NCBI RefSeq assembly: GCF_030818895.1
Contig: NZ_JAUTBA010000001.1
Coordinates: 4,464,001-4,528,000, forward strand
DNA from: Sphingobacterium zeae
Lineage (GTDB): Bacteria > Bacteroidota > Bacteroidia > Sphingobacteriales > Sphingobacteriaceae
Length of the DNA stretch: 64,000 nucleotides
Direction: 5' to 3'
Every line of letters begins with the position of its first letter. The stretch's first letter is position 1. A model generated the notes under the pieces. The model searched no databases. It was given only the letters and a program-made list of their open reading frames with translations, and had not been told where the DNA came from. Shown here piece after piece: positions 42,847 to 52,097 of this stretch. Made by a program: the position numbers and the translations under genes.

Positions 42847-44085
42847 ATGAACACTTTAGATTCTACGACTTTCTTACTACCTCAAATCCACGGCCGCTCA
42901 ATTTTTAACAGGGTGATTCCGACAGTTAATTATTTGGAGCGTACTTTTAAATCACTAGAACAAAATGGTTGGTTTTATACTAATTTGAAACCTTGGGAGA
43001 AACAAATCATTAAAGGATATGCACTACAAGATGTAATTCATAAATTAAGGGCTGCAAATCAACAATCTAAGGTCTCAATTATACGCGATCAAATATTAAA
43101 GCATAGTGCAAATGATCTTGGTACCTACCCCCTCGCAATCTATCTTATTGTTTATTTTATTCAGCAAACTGAGAACAACCAGTATAAATCATTTGTGGAA
43201 TTTGCACAGAAGCATGGAATCACAGAAAACTTAAATTCAATTTCTGCAATATGGTCATGCGGAACTAAAGATGGGAAATACTTAGGCATCCTTGACGATA
43301 GTCTGAATATCATTGATCTTGATTTCTTCCATAGATGGGCGAGCATCACGCCTAGCAGTACGTTCAAGGAAAAATTGAAAATTACAGTGTCAGCTCCTCT
43401 ATTAAGTAAATCTTCCTATGACAGTCACATAGCTTGCTTTAAAGCCAGTATCAATGAAGCCCCGAGATTCACTGGAGTAAATTCATTGAAATGGTCCGAA
43501 TATGTTATGGGAAAAGAGTATGATATACCTCAGTTCTTCAATAAGAAATTTGATAGGAATGAGGTATGGGATTATTGCGGAGATAATACAAATACGGATT
43601 TAGACGCATTGTTAATCGTATTATCTTGGGGTGGAATGGATCGCATGCATGCGAAAAGCCTATTGGATAATCCAGCGCCTGTATTAGATATTGTAAGGAG
43701 ATTGAGATCTAAAAAATTTGAATCACGTAAAGAGGCATTCGATTACATACAAGATAAACGTAAACAGGGTCTACTACCGGGTATGGGCATTGGATATTTC
43801 ACGAAGCTGATCTGTTTCTTACAGCCATCCCTCAAAGGCTATATTATGGATCAATGGTTAGCCAAATCTGTAAATCTACTACTTGGCAGTCCTTTAATAC
43901 ATATTGCTAGCAAAACCTGGGTATCGGACCAAAATACACCCGCTATTTACGAAGACTTTTGTACATATATAGATGGCCTAGCTTCCGAAATTGGAAAATC
44001 AGGGTTTGAAACAGAGGAATTCCTATTTTCGATAGGCGGCCGTAAAAAAGGTTTGTGGCGCGGGTATGTTGTGCAGCATTATTAA
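42847..44085 (+). CDS. 8-oxoguanine-DNA-glycosylase-fold (OGG-like) protein
   Basis: A 412-residue cytoplasmic protein. The C-terminal third has an HhH-like element LLPGMGIGYFTKLICFL (about 312-328) followed about 13 residues later by GYIMDQWLAKSV, whose Asp is placed like the catalytic Asp of HhH-GPD glycosylases. This matches the OGG-fold group of bacterial proteins seen near defence genes. The N-terminal 230 residues have no clear motif. It starts 78 bp after the HEPN scrap on the same strand and may have belonged to the same operon. Catalysis on damaged bases is uncertain. Confidence 0.55.
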   Translation: MNTLDSTTFLLPQIHGRSIFNRVIPTVNYLERTFKSLEQNGWFYTNLKPWEKQIIKGYALQDVIHKLRAANQQSKVSIIRDQILKHSANDLGTYPLAIYLIVYFIQQTENNQYKSFVEFAQKHGITENLNSISAIWSCGTKDGKYLGILDDSLNIIDLDFFHRWASITPSSTFKEKLKITVSAPLLSKSSYDSHIACFKASINEAPRFTGVNSLKWSEYVMGKEYDIPQFFNKKFDRNEVWDYCGDNTNTDLDALLIVLSWGGMDRMHAKSLLDNPAPVLDIVRRLRSKKFESRKEAFDYIQDKRKQGLLPGMGIGYFTKLICFLQPSLKGYIMDQWLAKSVNLLLGSPLIHIASKTWVSDQNTPAIYEDFCTYIDGLASEIGKSGFETEEFLFSIGGRKKGLWRGYVVQHY

Positions 44086-44423
44086 TGTCGCTGTTTTAAT
44101 AATTTCGATTATGCTTAATTTAGTTACAATATAAGGCTCCGTAATTTTTATATAGCAGATTTCGAAAATGATATTTCTCAAAGAATAATACACTTGACAA
44201 AATTTCTATTGTTAAATAATCTGACAATAAAGATTTTGTCAAACCCATATTCCGCTGCAAAATACACCACTCGTTATTTAATAGAGAATATTGCTAAGAC
44301 TGAGTTGTGGGGGAACTATCACAAAATCAACCATTCATCATAGTTAGCTACAATAGCACAGCATTTGATGACATGTTAAATCTTATTTTACGATAAAAGC
44401 TTAATTTCAACTCTTTATGTAAT
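44086..44423. other. Intergenic region between convergent genes
   Basis: AT-rich, 338 bp, between the ends of the OGG-like and AbiH genes. It holds the long inverted repeat listed at 44194-44242 and nothing else that I can see. Confidence 0.6.
44194..44242. repeat. 49-bp imperfect palindrome
   Basis: Arms TTGACAAAATTTCTATTGT (44194-44212) and ACAATAAAGATTTTGTCAA (44224-44242) match at 17 of 19 positions around an 11-bp centre. It could act as a two-way terminator between convergent genes, but there is no adjacent T-run; a protein-binding site or a mobile-element relic are alternatives. Confidence 0.65.
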
Positions 44424-45671
44424 TTAATTCTTTCTTGTCTGATTAATAGCATCTGCAGGATTAAATTCAACCACAAGTTTTCGCATACGTCCCTTATCGC
44501 TAAAATGACGGCTTAGGTTAATTGATTTATCAAAAAAATCATTGTAATGAAATATTCTAACAGACTTACAATTATCATGGTCAAATATTTCTTTGAACAT
44601 TGTTCGATCTGACAAACCACACGAATGTCCAATTATGAAAACTTGATAATGATCTAAATTCAAAAAACGCATTAAATTTCTGTAATTGGAAGTTTTGAGA
44701 TAATGATAGGATTTAACATGCTCAAAAAGACTATTATTTTTCTGTTCTTCAAATTGTAAATACTCTTTATCATGTTCATCCCCAAAACCAAAAATGATCG
44801 GATTAATTGGATTTTTAAGTTCGCCATGAATATGGTTTATCGCATAAGAGTGGAATTTGTTTGTATTAAACTCATCTAATGATTCAACAGATAGCTCATA
44901 GTTGTCTTTTTCAGTATTAGCGATTTCTTTGTAATACTTTCTAAGCGTATTGGTATAGTTAAAATTCAACAGATACAATTTATATTGATTAAGCTTACCA
45001 TTTTCATAAGTTGTGTTTCTGGCACTTTTTACATCCTCGTTATTGAATGCAGTATCAAAATCTGAGATGCTAAAATCTGATCGCATGGCTTCTATAAGCT
45101 CCGGAATAACTTCAATGCCTCGCTCTTCTTCGATCAATAAATACTCTTCAAGCTTTCCTTTTAGAAATTCAAAATTCTTATTTATTGTACGTATATAGTC
45201 TAAATCGTGAGCATGATTTGAATCATTATACTTCTTCAGTGCATCAAAATATTCTTGTTCTATATCTACCCAACCACACTCTAAGCATGAATCAATCAAC
45301 CTCTTAAAAAAACTGCATTTAAAAACAACTTCATGTGATATGATTTTTGAAACTTCTTGAAATAGTTCTTTTGCATTACCTATGGTATCTAAATCATCAT
45401 AAAAGCCAAAGTTTAAGTAAATATTTAAAAGCCCATTATCGTATAAATATCTACTGATACCTATATTGTTTGCTTTCGCTCGCAGGTCCATAAACCTGTA
45501 GTGCTCCAAAATTGATACATTAACCAATTCGTCTTCATAGAATTCTCCATTAGCATATATACCTGCACCATTAAAACAACTATCCAGGTACCAAAAAATA
45601 AAATCTTTATAACTGGTTCTTAACCCATGTGCCAGATCAAAACCGTTACCAACAAGTATTAATCTATTCAT
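44424..45671 (-). CDS. AbiH-family phage abortive infection protein
   Basis: A 415-residue protein starting at the ATG 45669-45671 (MNRLILVGNGFDLAHGLRTS); the frame is open 15 codons further. The opening LILVGNGFDLAHGLRTSYKDF and the late FNYTNTL, NHIHGEL and FIIGHSCGLSDR blocks are diagnostic of AbiH. In Lactococcus AbiH stops phage growth by abortive infection, though the mechanism is unknown. It follows the PD-(D/E)XK gene on the same strand, 52 bp after its stop. The two may be one defence unit. Confidence 0.88.
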   Translation of the reverse strand: MNRLILVGNGFDLAHGLRTSYKDFIFWYLDSCFNGAGIYANGEFYEDELVNVSILEHYRFMDLRAKANNIGISRYLYDNGLLNIYLNFGFYDDLDTIGNAKELFQEVSKIISHEVVFKCSFFKRLIDSCLECGWVDIEQEYFDALKKYNDSNHAHDLDYIRTINKNFEFLKGKLEEYLLIEEERGIEVIPELIEAMRSDFSISDFDTAFNNEDVKSARNTTYENGKLNQYKLYLLNFNYTNTLRKYYKEIANTEKDNYELSVESLDEFNTNKFHSYAINHIHGELKNPINPIIFGFGDEHDKEYLQFEEQKNNSLFEHVKSYHYLKTSNYRNLMRFLNLDHYQVFIIGHSCGLSDRTMFKEIFDHDNCKSVRIFHYNDFFDKSINLSRHFSDKGRMRKLVVEFNPADAINQTRKN

Positions 45672-45723
45672 ACTTTTTAATATTTCTGAAATAATTAAAT
45701 GAGTCTCATCTATCAATTGCGCA

Positions 45724-46935
45724 TTATGATTTTTCTAAACTAAAATCTTTATTTGCGGCTACAATTAGTTCTTGCTTGTGAACAAATGCCTGGCACTCTG
45801 ATACAATTTTATCGACTAAATCATTGCTAAACAAAGGATTGACAAGATCAAAAACCTCCTTTTCACTAAAGTCAAAATTGGCATACCGGTTACCTAACAG
45901 CAATGTGTAATCTTCTTTAGATTTGCTTTCTTTGACCATTCCGATGCTGAAACCATTACTGTCGTTGCATACATAATATAAAACTTCATTTTTTCGAAAT
46001 GATAAGCTAATTTTAGTTTTAATATTTCTATGTGTGAGGGCAGTAATCTGTTTATTTTCTATTTCAAACACTTCAACACCAAATGTACTTCCGATACGTT
46101 CTCTTAAGTTTGAAAAAAACTCATAGACGGTATGCCACTTAACATGCTTAAATTGCGCTAACACCAATTCAGCCTGATTGACACCTTCAATTTCCTTATT
46201 TATCCAAAAATTGTATCCTTCATCCAAATTTGCAGCAGTAATTATTTTTAAATCCTCGGCCAATTGAATATCATTCAAAAACTCTAAAGAAGCCTGTTTA
46301 TATTGTATAATAGCCCTTTTTAGGTCGTTATCATCAACTAACTCACTAATACATCGTGTTAACCATTTCTGTATATGTTTTAAATGTTCTTTTCTGATAA
46401 GAAGATCTTTAACACACTGCGGAAATTTATCATAAAAAGAAGGAGGTCTGCCATCAATAGTTAAGTATAAAATATGAACAACTTTAAAACCCTTTGCTAT
46501 CACTTTATTATAATACCTTGGGAGTTGAAACCTGTTGGGATCAGCATCCCGCATTTTCTCAGACTCCAATTCTAATTTATTACTATCCCCAGCAAATATC
46601 TTATTTTCAATTATGATGGCTTCTTTATGGGCATTTCGAATCAAAATATCAATATTATCCAATTCACTTTTTCCAACCTCGTCTGGTACTACAGTAGCTC
46701 CATCCAAACGGAAATTCGGCATTTCCAATTCCTCCAAAAAGAGTTCTAAAAATTTTGTACCTCGCCCATGAGTTCCCTGAGGATTTAGCAAAAAAGCGAT
46801 AAAGCGTGAATGGAGATGTTTTTCCTCCGTCATTTTGAACATCGTCCTAAATACGTTGAACTGATTGTAATTGTTCAAACCGTGCTTAGCGGTTGTTTCG
46901 TTTATTTGATAAATAAAGTCTTTTTTTGTTTCCAT
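45724..46935 (-). CDS. PD-(D/E)XK nuclease superfamily protein
   Basis: A 403-residue cytoplasmic protein of the PDDEXK_4 type. The conserved start region TEEKHLHSRFIAFLLNPQG is followed by the nuclease core: Asp in NIDILIRN and E-N-K in EAIIIENKI (about residues 93-110), then QLPRYYNKV. The C-terminal half is helical and ends DFSLEKS. Members are common in defence islands. It precedes abiH with a 52-bp gap and shared orientation, suggesting nuclease plus AbiH act together (inferred). Confidence 0.85.
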   Translation of the reverse strand: METKKDFIYQINETTAKHGLNNYNQFNVFRTMFKMTEEKHLHSRFIAFLLNPQGTHGRGTKFLELFLEELEMPNFRLDGATVVPDEVGKSELDNIDILIRNAHKEAIIIENKIFAGDSNKLELESEKMRDADPNRFQLPRYYNKVIAKGFKVVHILYLTIDGRPPSFYDKFPQCVKDLLIRKEHLKHIQKWLTRCISELVDDNDLKRAIIQYKQASLEFLNDIQLAEDLKIITAANLDEGYNFWINKEIEGVNQAELVLAQFKHVKWHTVYEFFSNLRERIGSTFGVEVFEIENKQITALTHRNIKTKISLSFRKNEVLYYVCNDSNGFSIGMVKESKSKEDYTLLLGNRYANFDFSEKEVFDLVNPLFSNDLVDKIVSECQAFVHKQELIVAANKDFSLEKS

Positions 46936-47091
46936 AAATGATAATATATAGGATGGGGCTAATAATTAGCATTATCTAATCGAAATGCAAATCACTCCCA
47001 AATGCTTAATTTTAAATTTCTGCTCTGGAGTTTTACGAAGATTTGATATCAATTTCAAATCTAAACGAGTTCTGGCAGTACTATCAATCAA

Positions 47092-47754
47092 TTAATCAAT
47101 CAAATAAGCTTGGATTTCAGGATGAAACTCGACCAATTTCTCTCGCCACTTGCCCAGACTAATATATTTCGAAGGATGTTTAATGAAAATCAAATCTGTG
47201 TGGATATCTCCGTTTATTAAACTTGAAGTTTTGAGATAAGTTCTATTTATAAAATCATGCCGCGTAATCATTCTATTCACTTTCTCTCCATTAGCATATG
47301 TCTTATTAAAAGTGTTAGCAGGCGATGAACCCATGAAAATACATAGGTTTGGTCTTAAAACTTCAATAATTTTTTCAAAGCTCTTCCACCCTGTTAAAAA
47401 ATCTGCTTTACTAGGTCTATCATGTTTTGTATTCAATGGTTTTTGGATAAAGTTGTAAAACGCGGCTTTATTCCAAACGCCAAACTCTTGGCGTTTCCAG
47501 TTAAATAACTTATTTATTTGCTGAAAGAATTTGATGTCATTATAATTTTGCATTTCCAACCCTAATTCTCCAACGATAACTCTCGTGAAGGATTTTTCTT
47601 TCCATATTTCTCTAAGATCATTGGGATCTTTATAATGGCTTTCACCAACAATTAGGATTTTAAAATCTGCGTTCGCATAGTGCTTTCCGATATATGGGTA
47701 CCAAGCAATAGAATCGCTAATATTATCTAGTTCAATATCGTATTGGTCATTCAT
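47092..47754 (-). CDS. Uracil-DNA-glycosylase-fold-like protein
   Basis: A 220-residue protein from the ATG at 47752-47754 (MNDQYDIELDNI). The block ADFKILIVGESHYKD resembles UDG motif 1 (a G-E-S variant), and FIKHPSKYISLGKW contains the HPS of motif 2, with LCIFMGSSPANTF between, in the order expected for the fold. It is the second UDG-fold-like protein here (the other at 19882), with different sequence. Whether it excises bases cannot be judged. It stands in line behind a possible small exported peptide, 155 bp from the nuclease gene. Confidence 0.55.
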   Translation of the reverse strand: MNDQYDIELDNISDSIAWYPYIGKHYANADFKILIVGESHYKDPNDLREIWKEKSFTRVIVGELGLEMQNYNDIKFFQQINKLFNWKRQEFGVWNKAAFYNFIQKPLNTKHDRPSKADFLTGWKSFEKIIEVLRPNLCIFMGSSPANTFNKTYANGEKVNRMITRHDFINRTYLKTSSLINGDIHTDLIFIKHPSKYISLGKWREKLVEFHPEIQAYLID

Positions 47755-47780
47755 AATGAAATAGGATTTAAATGTTTTGT

Positions 47781-47942
47781 TTAGCAGCAATAATTCTGAG
47801 CTACCTGCTTAGTCTTAATACAGGTAAAATCGTTGGCATACAATTCGGAATCACGACAGGTTACTTCCACTGTCATTCCTTTCTCCATGACGGTCAAATT
47901 CGCCGCCAAAAGTAATAGTATAGAAATTGAAAATAGGCTCAT
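47781..47942 (-). CDS. Possible small exported peptide
   Basis: A 53-codon frame with a hydrophobic start (MSLFSISILLLLAANLTVME) and three or four Cys in the tail (VTCRDSELY, FTCIKTKQ, YCC). It could be a short secreted protein, or an accidental frame in scrap DNA beside the phosphoesterase relic. Listed with low confidence. Confidence 0.25.
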   Translation of the reverse strand: MSLFSISILLLLAANLTVMEKGMTVEVTCRDSELYANDFTCIKTKQVAQNYCC

Positions 47943-48019
47943 GAAAATATTATGACTTGTGTAAAGTAATAAATATTTCTGTAGATAAAAAAATATACAT
48001 TCATTTTTCGAAATAGAAC

Positions 48020-48510
48020 CATTTTGGCGATGTCTGCGATGCCGGTGATATGCAGCAGCTATCGGATTTCTTTGTGTGGTATGCGGGGCTTCCCATACCA
48101 CACAAGGTATTTGCTCATGGAAATCATGCCCTTCCCTTTGAATTGGAACCCCTGCGAAGCAAAAAATTGGTACCCGAAGGAATCCATTAGCTAAACGATT
48201 CTTCGGTTAGGGTCAATGGCATCCAAATCATAGGCATCAGTGGTTTTCCCTATTTTCACCCTGTGGATTGGATGTACAAGTTGATATCATGGTATCACAC
48301 TATCCCCCATCGGGTATCTTGGACAATGGTTATAGCAGTACGGAAATCCGTGAGTTTGGGCTGGAGCGATCACCGAAGTACCATGTTTTTGGTCATAATC
48401 ATGCGAGGTACGGTAAGATAAAGGTGAAGGCTATTCAGTTTATCAACGCTTCATTGTATAAGCTGCTGAAAGGAAAGGTGTCATTAAACTACACGATCCG
48501 CTCTAGCGCA
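48020..48510 (+). pseudogene. Calcineurin-like metallophosphoesterase relic
   Basis: Readable in pieces: GDMQQLSDFFVWYAGLPIPH, KVFAHGNHALPFELEPLRSK, then a stop, RVNGIQIIGISGFPYFHPVD, a frame change, and DIMVSHYPPSGILDNGYSST through YHVFGHNHARYGK. The GNH(D), SHYPP and GHNH motifs identify the phosphoesterase fold. The metal-binding Asp of GNHD reads Ala, and stops and shifts kill the gene. A scrap of a relative lies at 39470. Confidence 0.85.
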
Positions 48511-48549
48511 ATGAAGATCTGTAAACAAGGCGACCCCACTATCTTTCTA

Positions 48550-48770
48550 CTAATTTTTCTACTTCTTCTTCTCCTAATCTTTCCCTAATCTTTTCCTAAT
48601 CCTTTCCCTAGTCCTTTCCCTAAAACATTTACTCTTTCCCCTCTAAAACAGTCCAAAACCTATTGTACGAGCATTATAACTGTACATTCCTTTATGTTCT
48701 TCTCCTATTTCTTCTCCTTAAATTACCTAATCTTTCTACTATATTTATCTATTCCTTCTACTTAATTTTT
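48550..48770. repeat. T/C-rich 11-12-base quasi-repeat
   Basis: CTAA/CTAG tetramers recur at 48574, 48585, 48596, 48608 and 48620 (steps 11, 11, 12, 12), with TCTTTCC-type spacers, and looser units continue to about 48770. No gene. It follows the phosphoesterase relic and precedes the terminator of cassette 5. Confidence 0.65.
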
Positions 48771-48830
48771 CTGATTGAGCTCGACTCACCACGTTATCCC
48801 CGAGACAACTCGTTATTAAATAGATCATAA

Positions 48831-48854
48831 AAAAGCCACAACTCATGACGTGGC
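48831..48854 (-). terminator. Cassette 5 terminator
   Basis: Minus-strand stem GCCACGTC-atga-GTTGTGGC followed by TTTTTT. One pair of the common stem is changed, but most is kept. Confidence 0.75.
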
Positions 48855-48886
48855 TTCACAACATATATATTTATTTAAGATGGCAC

Positions 48887-49161
48887 TTATTTATACGAAT
48901 TGATTGATTTGGATACTTTCCAGTCATCGCCCACGCGCTCCAAGGTAACTAGGTCTGTTTTGCTGAAATTCTCAAATTTTAAGGTTACTTTAGCGACCAT
49001 AAAGTCAGCTGATTCTTCTAAGATGTCGGTGCTTACTGTACAGTTTAGCCTTTCGCCTTTTTGTTTTTTCAAGGATTTAACCACTTCGCTACGGCTGTTA
49101 GACTGCGCATTGGTAGCTTGGATCTTTTGATTAAAATCTGTCGCAAATAACTGCTCTACTC
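48887..49161 (-). pseudogene. NTF2-like cassette copy 5, C-terminal part
   Basis: Encodes EQLFATDFNQKIQATNAQSN to SKSINSYK, the last two thirds of the family domain, and joins the rest at 51606 across an IS21 insertion. The six bases CTACTC (49156-49161) are repeated at 51606-51611. The sequence is otherwise intact, so the insertion is recent. Confidence 0.93.
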
Positions 49162-49228
49162 TGTTAATTCTCATTAGAATGCCCCCACTGATTCTCATTA
49201 AAATGCCCCCACTAATATGCAAAAATAA

Positions 49229-50053
49229 TCATTCATTATCCTGATCATCTAAGATTTCGTTTTCCTGCTTTCGAGGGCGCCCTCTTCTAGTCCTTGCGGT
49301 ATCTTCACCAGGAAAAAGATCCTGTAGTTCGATAAGATTTTTTACGCGATAGCTGTTCCCATTAAGTTTTACAATTGTTGCATGATGGACAATCCTATCT
49401 ATAATAGCAGAAGCAATTACCCTGTCACCGAAGAGGTTTCCCCAGTCTTCAAAGTTTCGGTTTGTGGTGATGATCATAGACCCCGTTTCGTACCTCCTGC
49501 GAACGATCTCAAAGAAATCTTCCAGACTGTTCTGCGGCATTTTTTTGAAGCCCAGCTCATCAAGTATCAGCAGGTCAGGCTTTAGATAACGCTGCAATAC
49601 GGACTGGTAACTTCCGTCTGCCCTTGATGCGAACAGTTTTTCGACCATTTCATTTGTGTGTGCAAACAGTACTTTTTTACCTCTTTTGACCGCTTCAAGC
49701 CCGATCGCATGGGCCAGGTGGGTTTTCCCGACACCGGGTTTCCCCATGAATATAGCATTGGAGCGCTGTTCTATGAACCGGCAGGAAGCCAGGTCAAATA
49801 ATAGCCTTCTGTCCAGGTCCGGCTGGTAACTCAGGTCATAACTGTCCAGGATCTTTTGCGTATCCAGCCGGGATTCCTTTAGCCTGGACTGATAGCCATT
49901 GGACTGTCTTTTTACTATTTCATCTTCGATGAGCAGCTCCAGAAATTCAAGGTAGCTGATCTGTTTTTCCAGGGCATGCCTATTCCTCATTTCAAGGTTC
50001 TGGGCCATCGTGGCCAATTTTAGCTGGCGTAAATTTGCTAATAATGTTTCCAT
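49229..50053 (-). CDS. istB: IS21 helper ATPase IstB
   Basis: A 274-residue AAA+ ATPase. Walker A GKPGVGKTH (about residue 104), Walker B LLILDELGF (about 166), sensor region SMIITTNRNFEDWG, arginine-finger region AIIDRIVHHATIVK. The C-terminal tail (RTRRGRPRKQENE) is basic then acidic, longer than in the other IstB here. It starts 10 bp after istA ends. Confidence 0.95.
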   Translation of the reverse strand: METLLANLRQLKLATMAQNLEMRNRHALEKQISYLEFLELLIEDEIVKRQSNGYQSRLKESRLDTQKILDSYDLSYQPDLDRRLLFDLASCRFIEQRSNAIFMGKPGVGKTHLAHAIGLEAVKRGKKVLFAHTNEMVEKLFASRADGSYQSVLQRYLKPDLLILDELGFKKMPQNSLEDFFEIVRRRYETGSMIITTNRNFEDWGNLFGDRVIASAIIDRIVHHATIVKLNGNSYRVKNLIELQDLFPGEDTARTRRGRPRKQENEILDDQDNE

Positions 50054-50063
50054 ATTATTTATT

Positions 50064-51503
50064 TCAGTTTGTTAATCTGTCGTATAGTCCGAGTTCGTGT
50101 TCGTATTCGCTGGAATACACCATAGGAGACATTTCCTCGTAATTTTGCTTGTAAAGCTCGTTCTCGCAGATCCGTTTGACCTGCTGGTAGCTGAAGGCTC
50201 TGTAATGGAGCGCGCGCTTACATGACAGATCGATCTGCACGTCGGTAAACCGCTTTTTTAATTTAAGTATCCCGCGGGTCATCGGGCTCCAGTGGGTAGG
50301 CACCTCCGCCAGAAGATGTTCAAAGAAAAGCAGTGCAGAAGGTCCGATACTTCCCATTAGCCGCTTATATTCTTCTCTGCTGATATTCTTTTTATAATCC
50401 GGACGGTGTTCCTCCAGAGAAACGTACATGCCCATCTGTCCGCTTACCTGATGGAGTGCAATGCGGGTGCTGCCGTCAAATATTTTTAGGCAGGTACCGT
50501 TGCTTTCGAGCCTGACGGTTCTGCCCGCATAGGCAGCGGGCACCGAATAGTAATTATGGCGGTAGCTCACGTGTGCCAGCCGGGTGACTTTTCTGGATCC
50601 GACCTCCAGGATTTCATATCGCACCGGGGGCAATGCAAGCAGTGCATGCTTTTCATACTGTTCAAATACGGCAAGAGGGATACGGCGCGTGGTTCCGTGT
50701 ACGCGCTTATTGCATGTCTCTTCGTTCCAGACCTTCAGCCCGCACAGCAGATCTTCATAGCCATTGCCATCGAAGCCCTTTAAAAAATTGTTTTTTACAT
50801 ATTTGATAGATGATTCAACTTTGCCCTTGTCCTGTGGACGGCGTGGCCTGCACGCAATTCCTGCACAGCTGTAGTAGGAAAGAAATTCAGAATACCTGCG
50901 CTGGAGCTCCGGTTCGTAAAGATCCGGAATGGTCACCCCAGATTTCAGGTTGTCAAGTTTGACAGTTCGCGGAACACCCCCAAAATACTCGAAAGCTTTG
51001 ATATGGCAGTCCAGAAATTCGTCCACCCGCTGGCTGGTCACCAGTTTATAAAAGCTGTAACGGCTATGGGAGAGAACCATGGAAAACACCCATACTTTTA
51101 CAGGGCGGCCATTCCTGCGGAAAGTACCCATATATCCGAAATCCACCTGCGCTTCTTCTCCCGGATCGCTGTGCAGCGGCACAAAAACCTCCTGCTTCTT
51201 TAATCTCTCGATACTTCTGGCGACACTGGGATAAGATATATCTAAACCGTGCTGCTCATGCAGGCGCTGGTGGATAAGTATAGCGCTCAGTCCCATCTCC
51301 TTATATACCTGAATGTCATCGAGATAATCGTCCAGCAGCTTTGGCCTTACCTGAGGCAAAGGTTCCTCTAGCCCACGCTCAAGGGCTTTCTGTATCCGGG
51401 AAACGGTCTTGCGGCACATCCCAAGTTCTGATGCTATCTCCCGTATCGATTTCCCGTGGGATAGCAGTGTTTTTATCGTATTATACATTGCCACTTTATA
51501 CAT
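50064..51503 (-). CDS. istA: IS21 transposase IstA
   Basis: A 479-residue DDE transposase, single frame. HTH at about 15-35 (GKSIREIASELGMCRKTVSRI); integrase core with Asp in EEAQVDFGYMG, Asp in VKLDNLKSGV and Glu in DKGKVESSIKY; C-terminal beta domain RLAHVSYRHNYYSVP. It may start at the ATG 51503 or five codons later. In contrast to the element at 21097, no frame break is present. Confidence 0.95.
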   Translation of the reverse strand: MYKVAMYNTIKTLLSHGKSIREIASELGMCRKTVSRIQKALERGLEEPLPQVRPKLLDDYLDDIQVYKEMGLSAILIHQRLHEQHGLDISYPSVARSIERLKKQEVFVPLHSDPGEEAQVDFGYMGTFRRNGRPVKVWVFSMVLSHSRYSFYKLVTSQRVDEFLDCHIKAFEYFGGVPRTVKLDNLKSGVTIPDLYEPELQRRYSEFLSYYSCAGIACRPRRPQDKGKVESSIKYVKNNFLKGFDGNGYEDLLCGLKVWNEETCNKRVHGTTRRIPLAVFEQYEKHALLALPPVRYEILEVGSRKVTRLAHVSYRHNYYSVPAAYAGRTVRLESNGTCLKIFDGSTRIALHQVSGQMGMYVSLEEHRPDYKKNISREEYKRLMGSIGPSALLFFEHLLAEVPTHWSPMTRGILKLKKRFTDVQIDLSCKRALHYRAFSYQQVKRICENELYKQNYEEMSPMVYSSEYEHELGLYDRLTN

Positions 51504-51605
51504 AATGTCGGACTTTAATACTCCGACAAGTTAAACCTTAATTAAAAACTTAAGGTGGTGGCATTTTAGTGAGAATATATGGGGGTGTTTTAGTGAGAAT
51601 TAACA

Positions 51606-51783
51606 CTACTCCTGCTGATTCTCCCTCCGTAGTTACCGCAACATAGTGCGCTAAAGCGAAATCTGCGGTAGAAAGGTTAACGGTTGCTTTTGTTGCTTTT
51701 GCGCCAGGTCCTTCAGCTGCCATAGCGAAAGTTGATACTGCGATTAAAGCTGCTGCTGCGAATGTTTTTACTAAAGTTTTCAT
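51606..51783 (-). pseudogene. NTF2-like cassette copy 5, N-terminal part
   Basis: Signal peptide MKTLVKTFAAAALIAVSTFA and the first third of the mature domain (AEGPGAKATKATVNLSTAD to GESAGV), then the IS21 element. Excision with loss of one CTACTC would restore the complete gene. The promoter (51830-51837) is intact, so a truncated exported peptide with an IS-derived tail of about 20 residues is likely still made. Confidence 0.93.
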
Positions 51784-51829
51784 AATGTATTTTTTATTGT
51801 GTTAGTACTTTTGTTCTTATTTGTTGACT

Positions 51830-51837
51830 CAAAACTA
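51830..51837 (-). promoter_or_regulatory. Cassette 5 promoter -7 element
   Basis: TAGTTTTG on the minus strand in the conserved leader, 47 bp before the start of the interrupted gene. Confidence 0.55.
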
Positions 51838-52097
51838 CAACACAATACGTCCTAAGCCTACGGGCTTTAGACCAACGATCGGGAAAACTCGGTGAATGAC
51901 GGGAATGGGGAGGTGAAGAAAAAGTAGTCATCTCGGTAGTCTACCACAAATGCTATGCATAGCTTATCAATTGCTACTTCACTGCTTTTTCTCTATAAGA
52001 AGGTGGTATACAGTATTTAACCATTGATATAGAACAAACATTAGCGCATCCGTGTGGCCCAATCTTACAAAAAATCGTATTTGTGACTAAATATTTA

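Larger units (their letters stand above)
49162..51605 (-). mobile_element. IS21-family insertion sequence, complete, 2444 bp
   Basis: Starts TGTTAATTCTCATTA and ends with the complement of TGTTAATTCTCACTA, so the element has TG...CA tips and an inverted repeat. Inner copies of ATTCTCATTARAATGCCCCC lie at both ends (49166-49211, 51560-51605). It is flanked by the 6-bp target duplication CTACTC. It differs from the IS21 element at 21097. Both genes look intact, so it may still move. Confidence 0.95.

Noticed and set aside
47943..48101. 5' extension of the small minus-strand frame (His/Arg-rich)
   Set aside because: It overlaps the phosphoesterase relic antisense and lacks protein-like composition.
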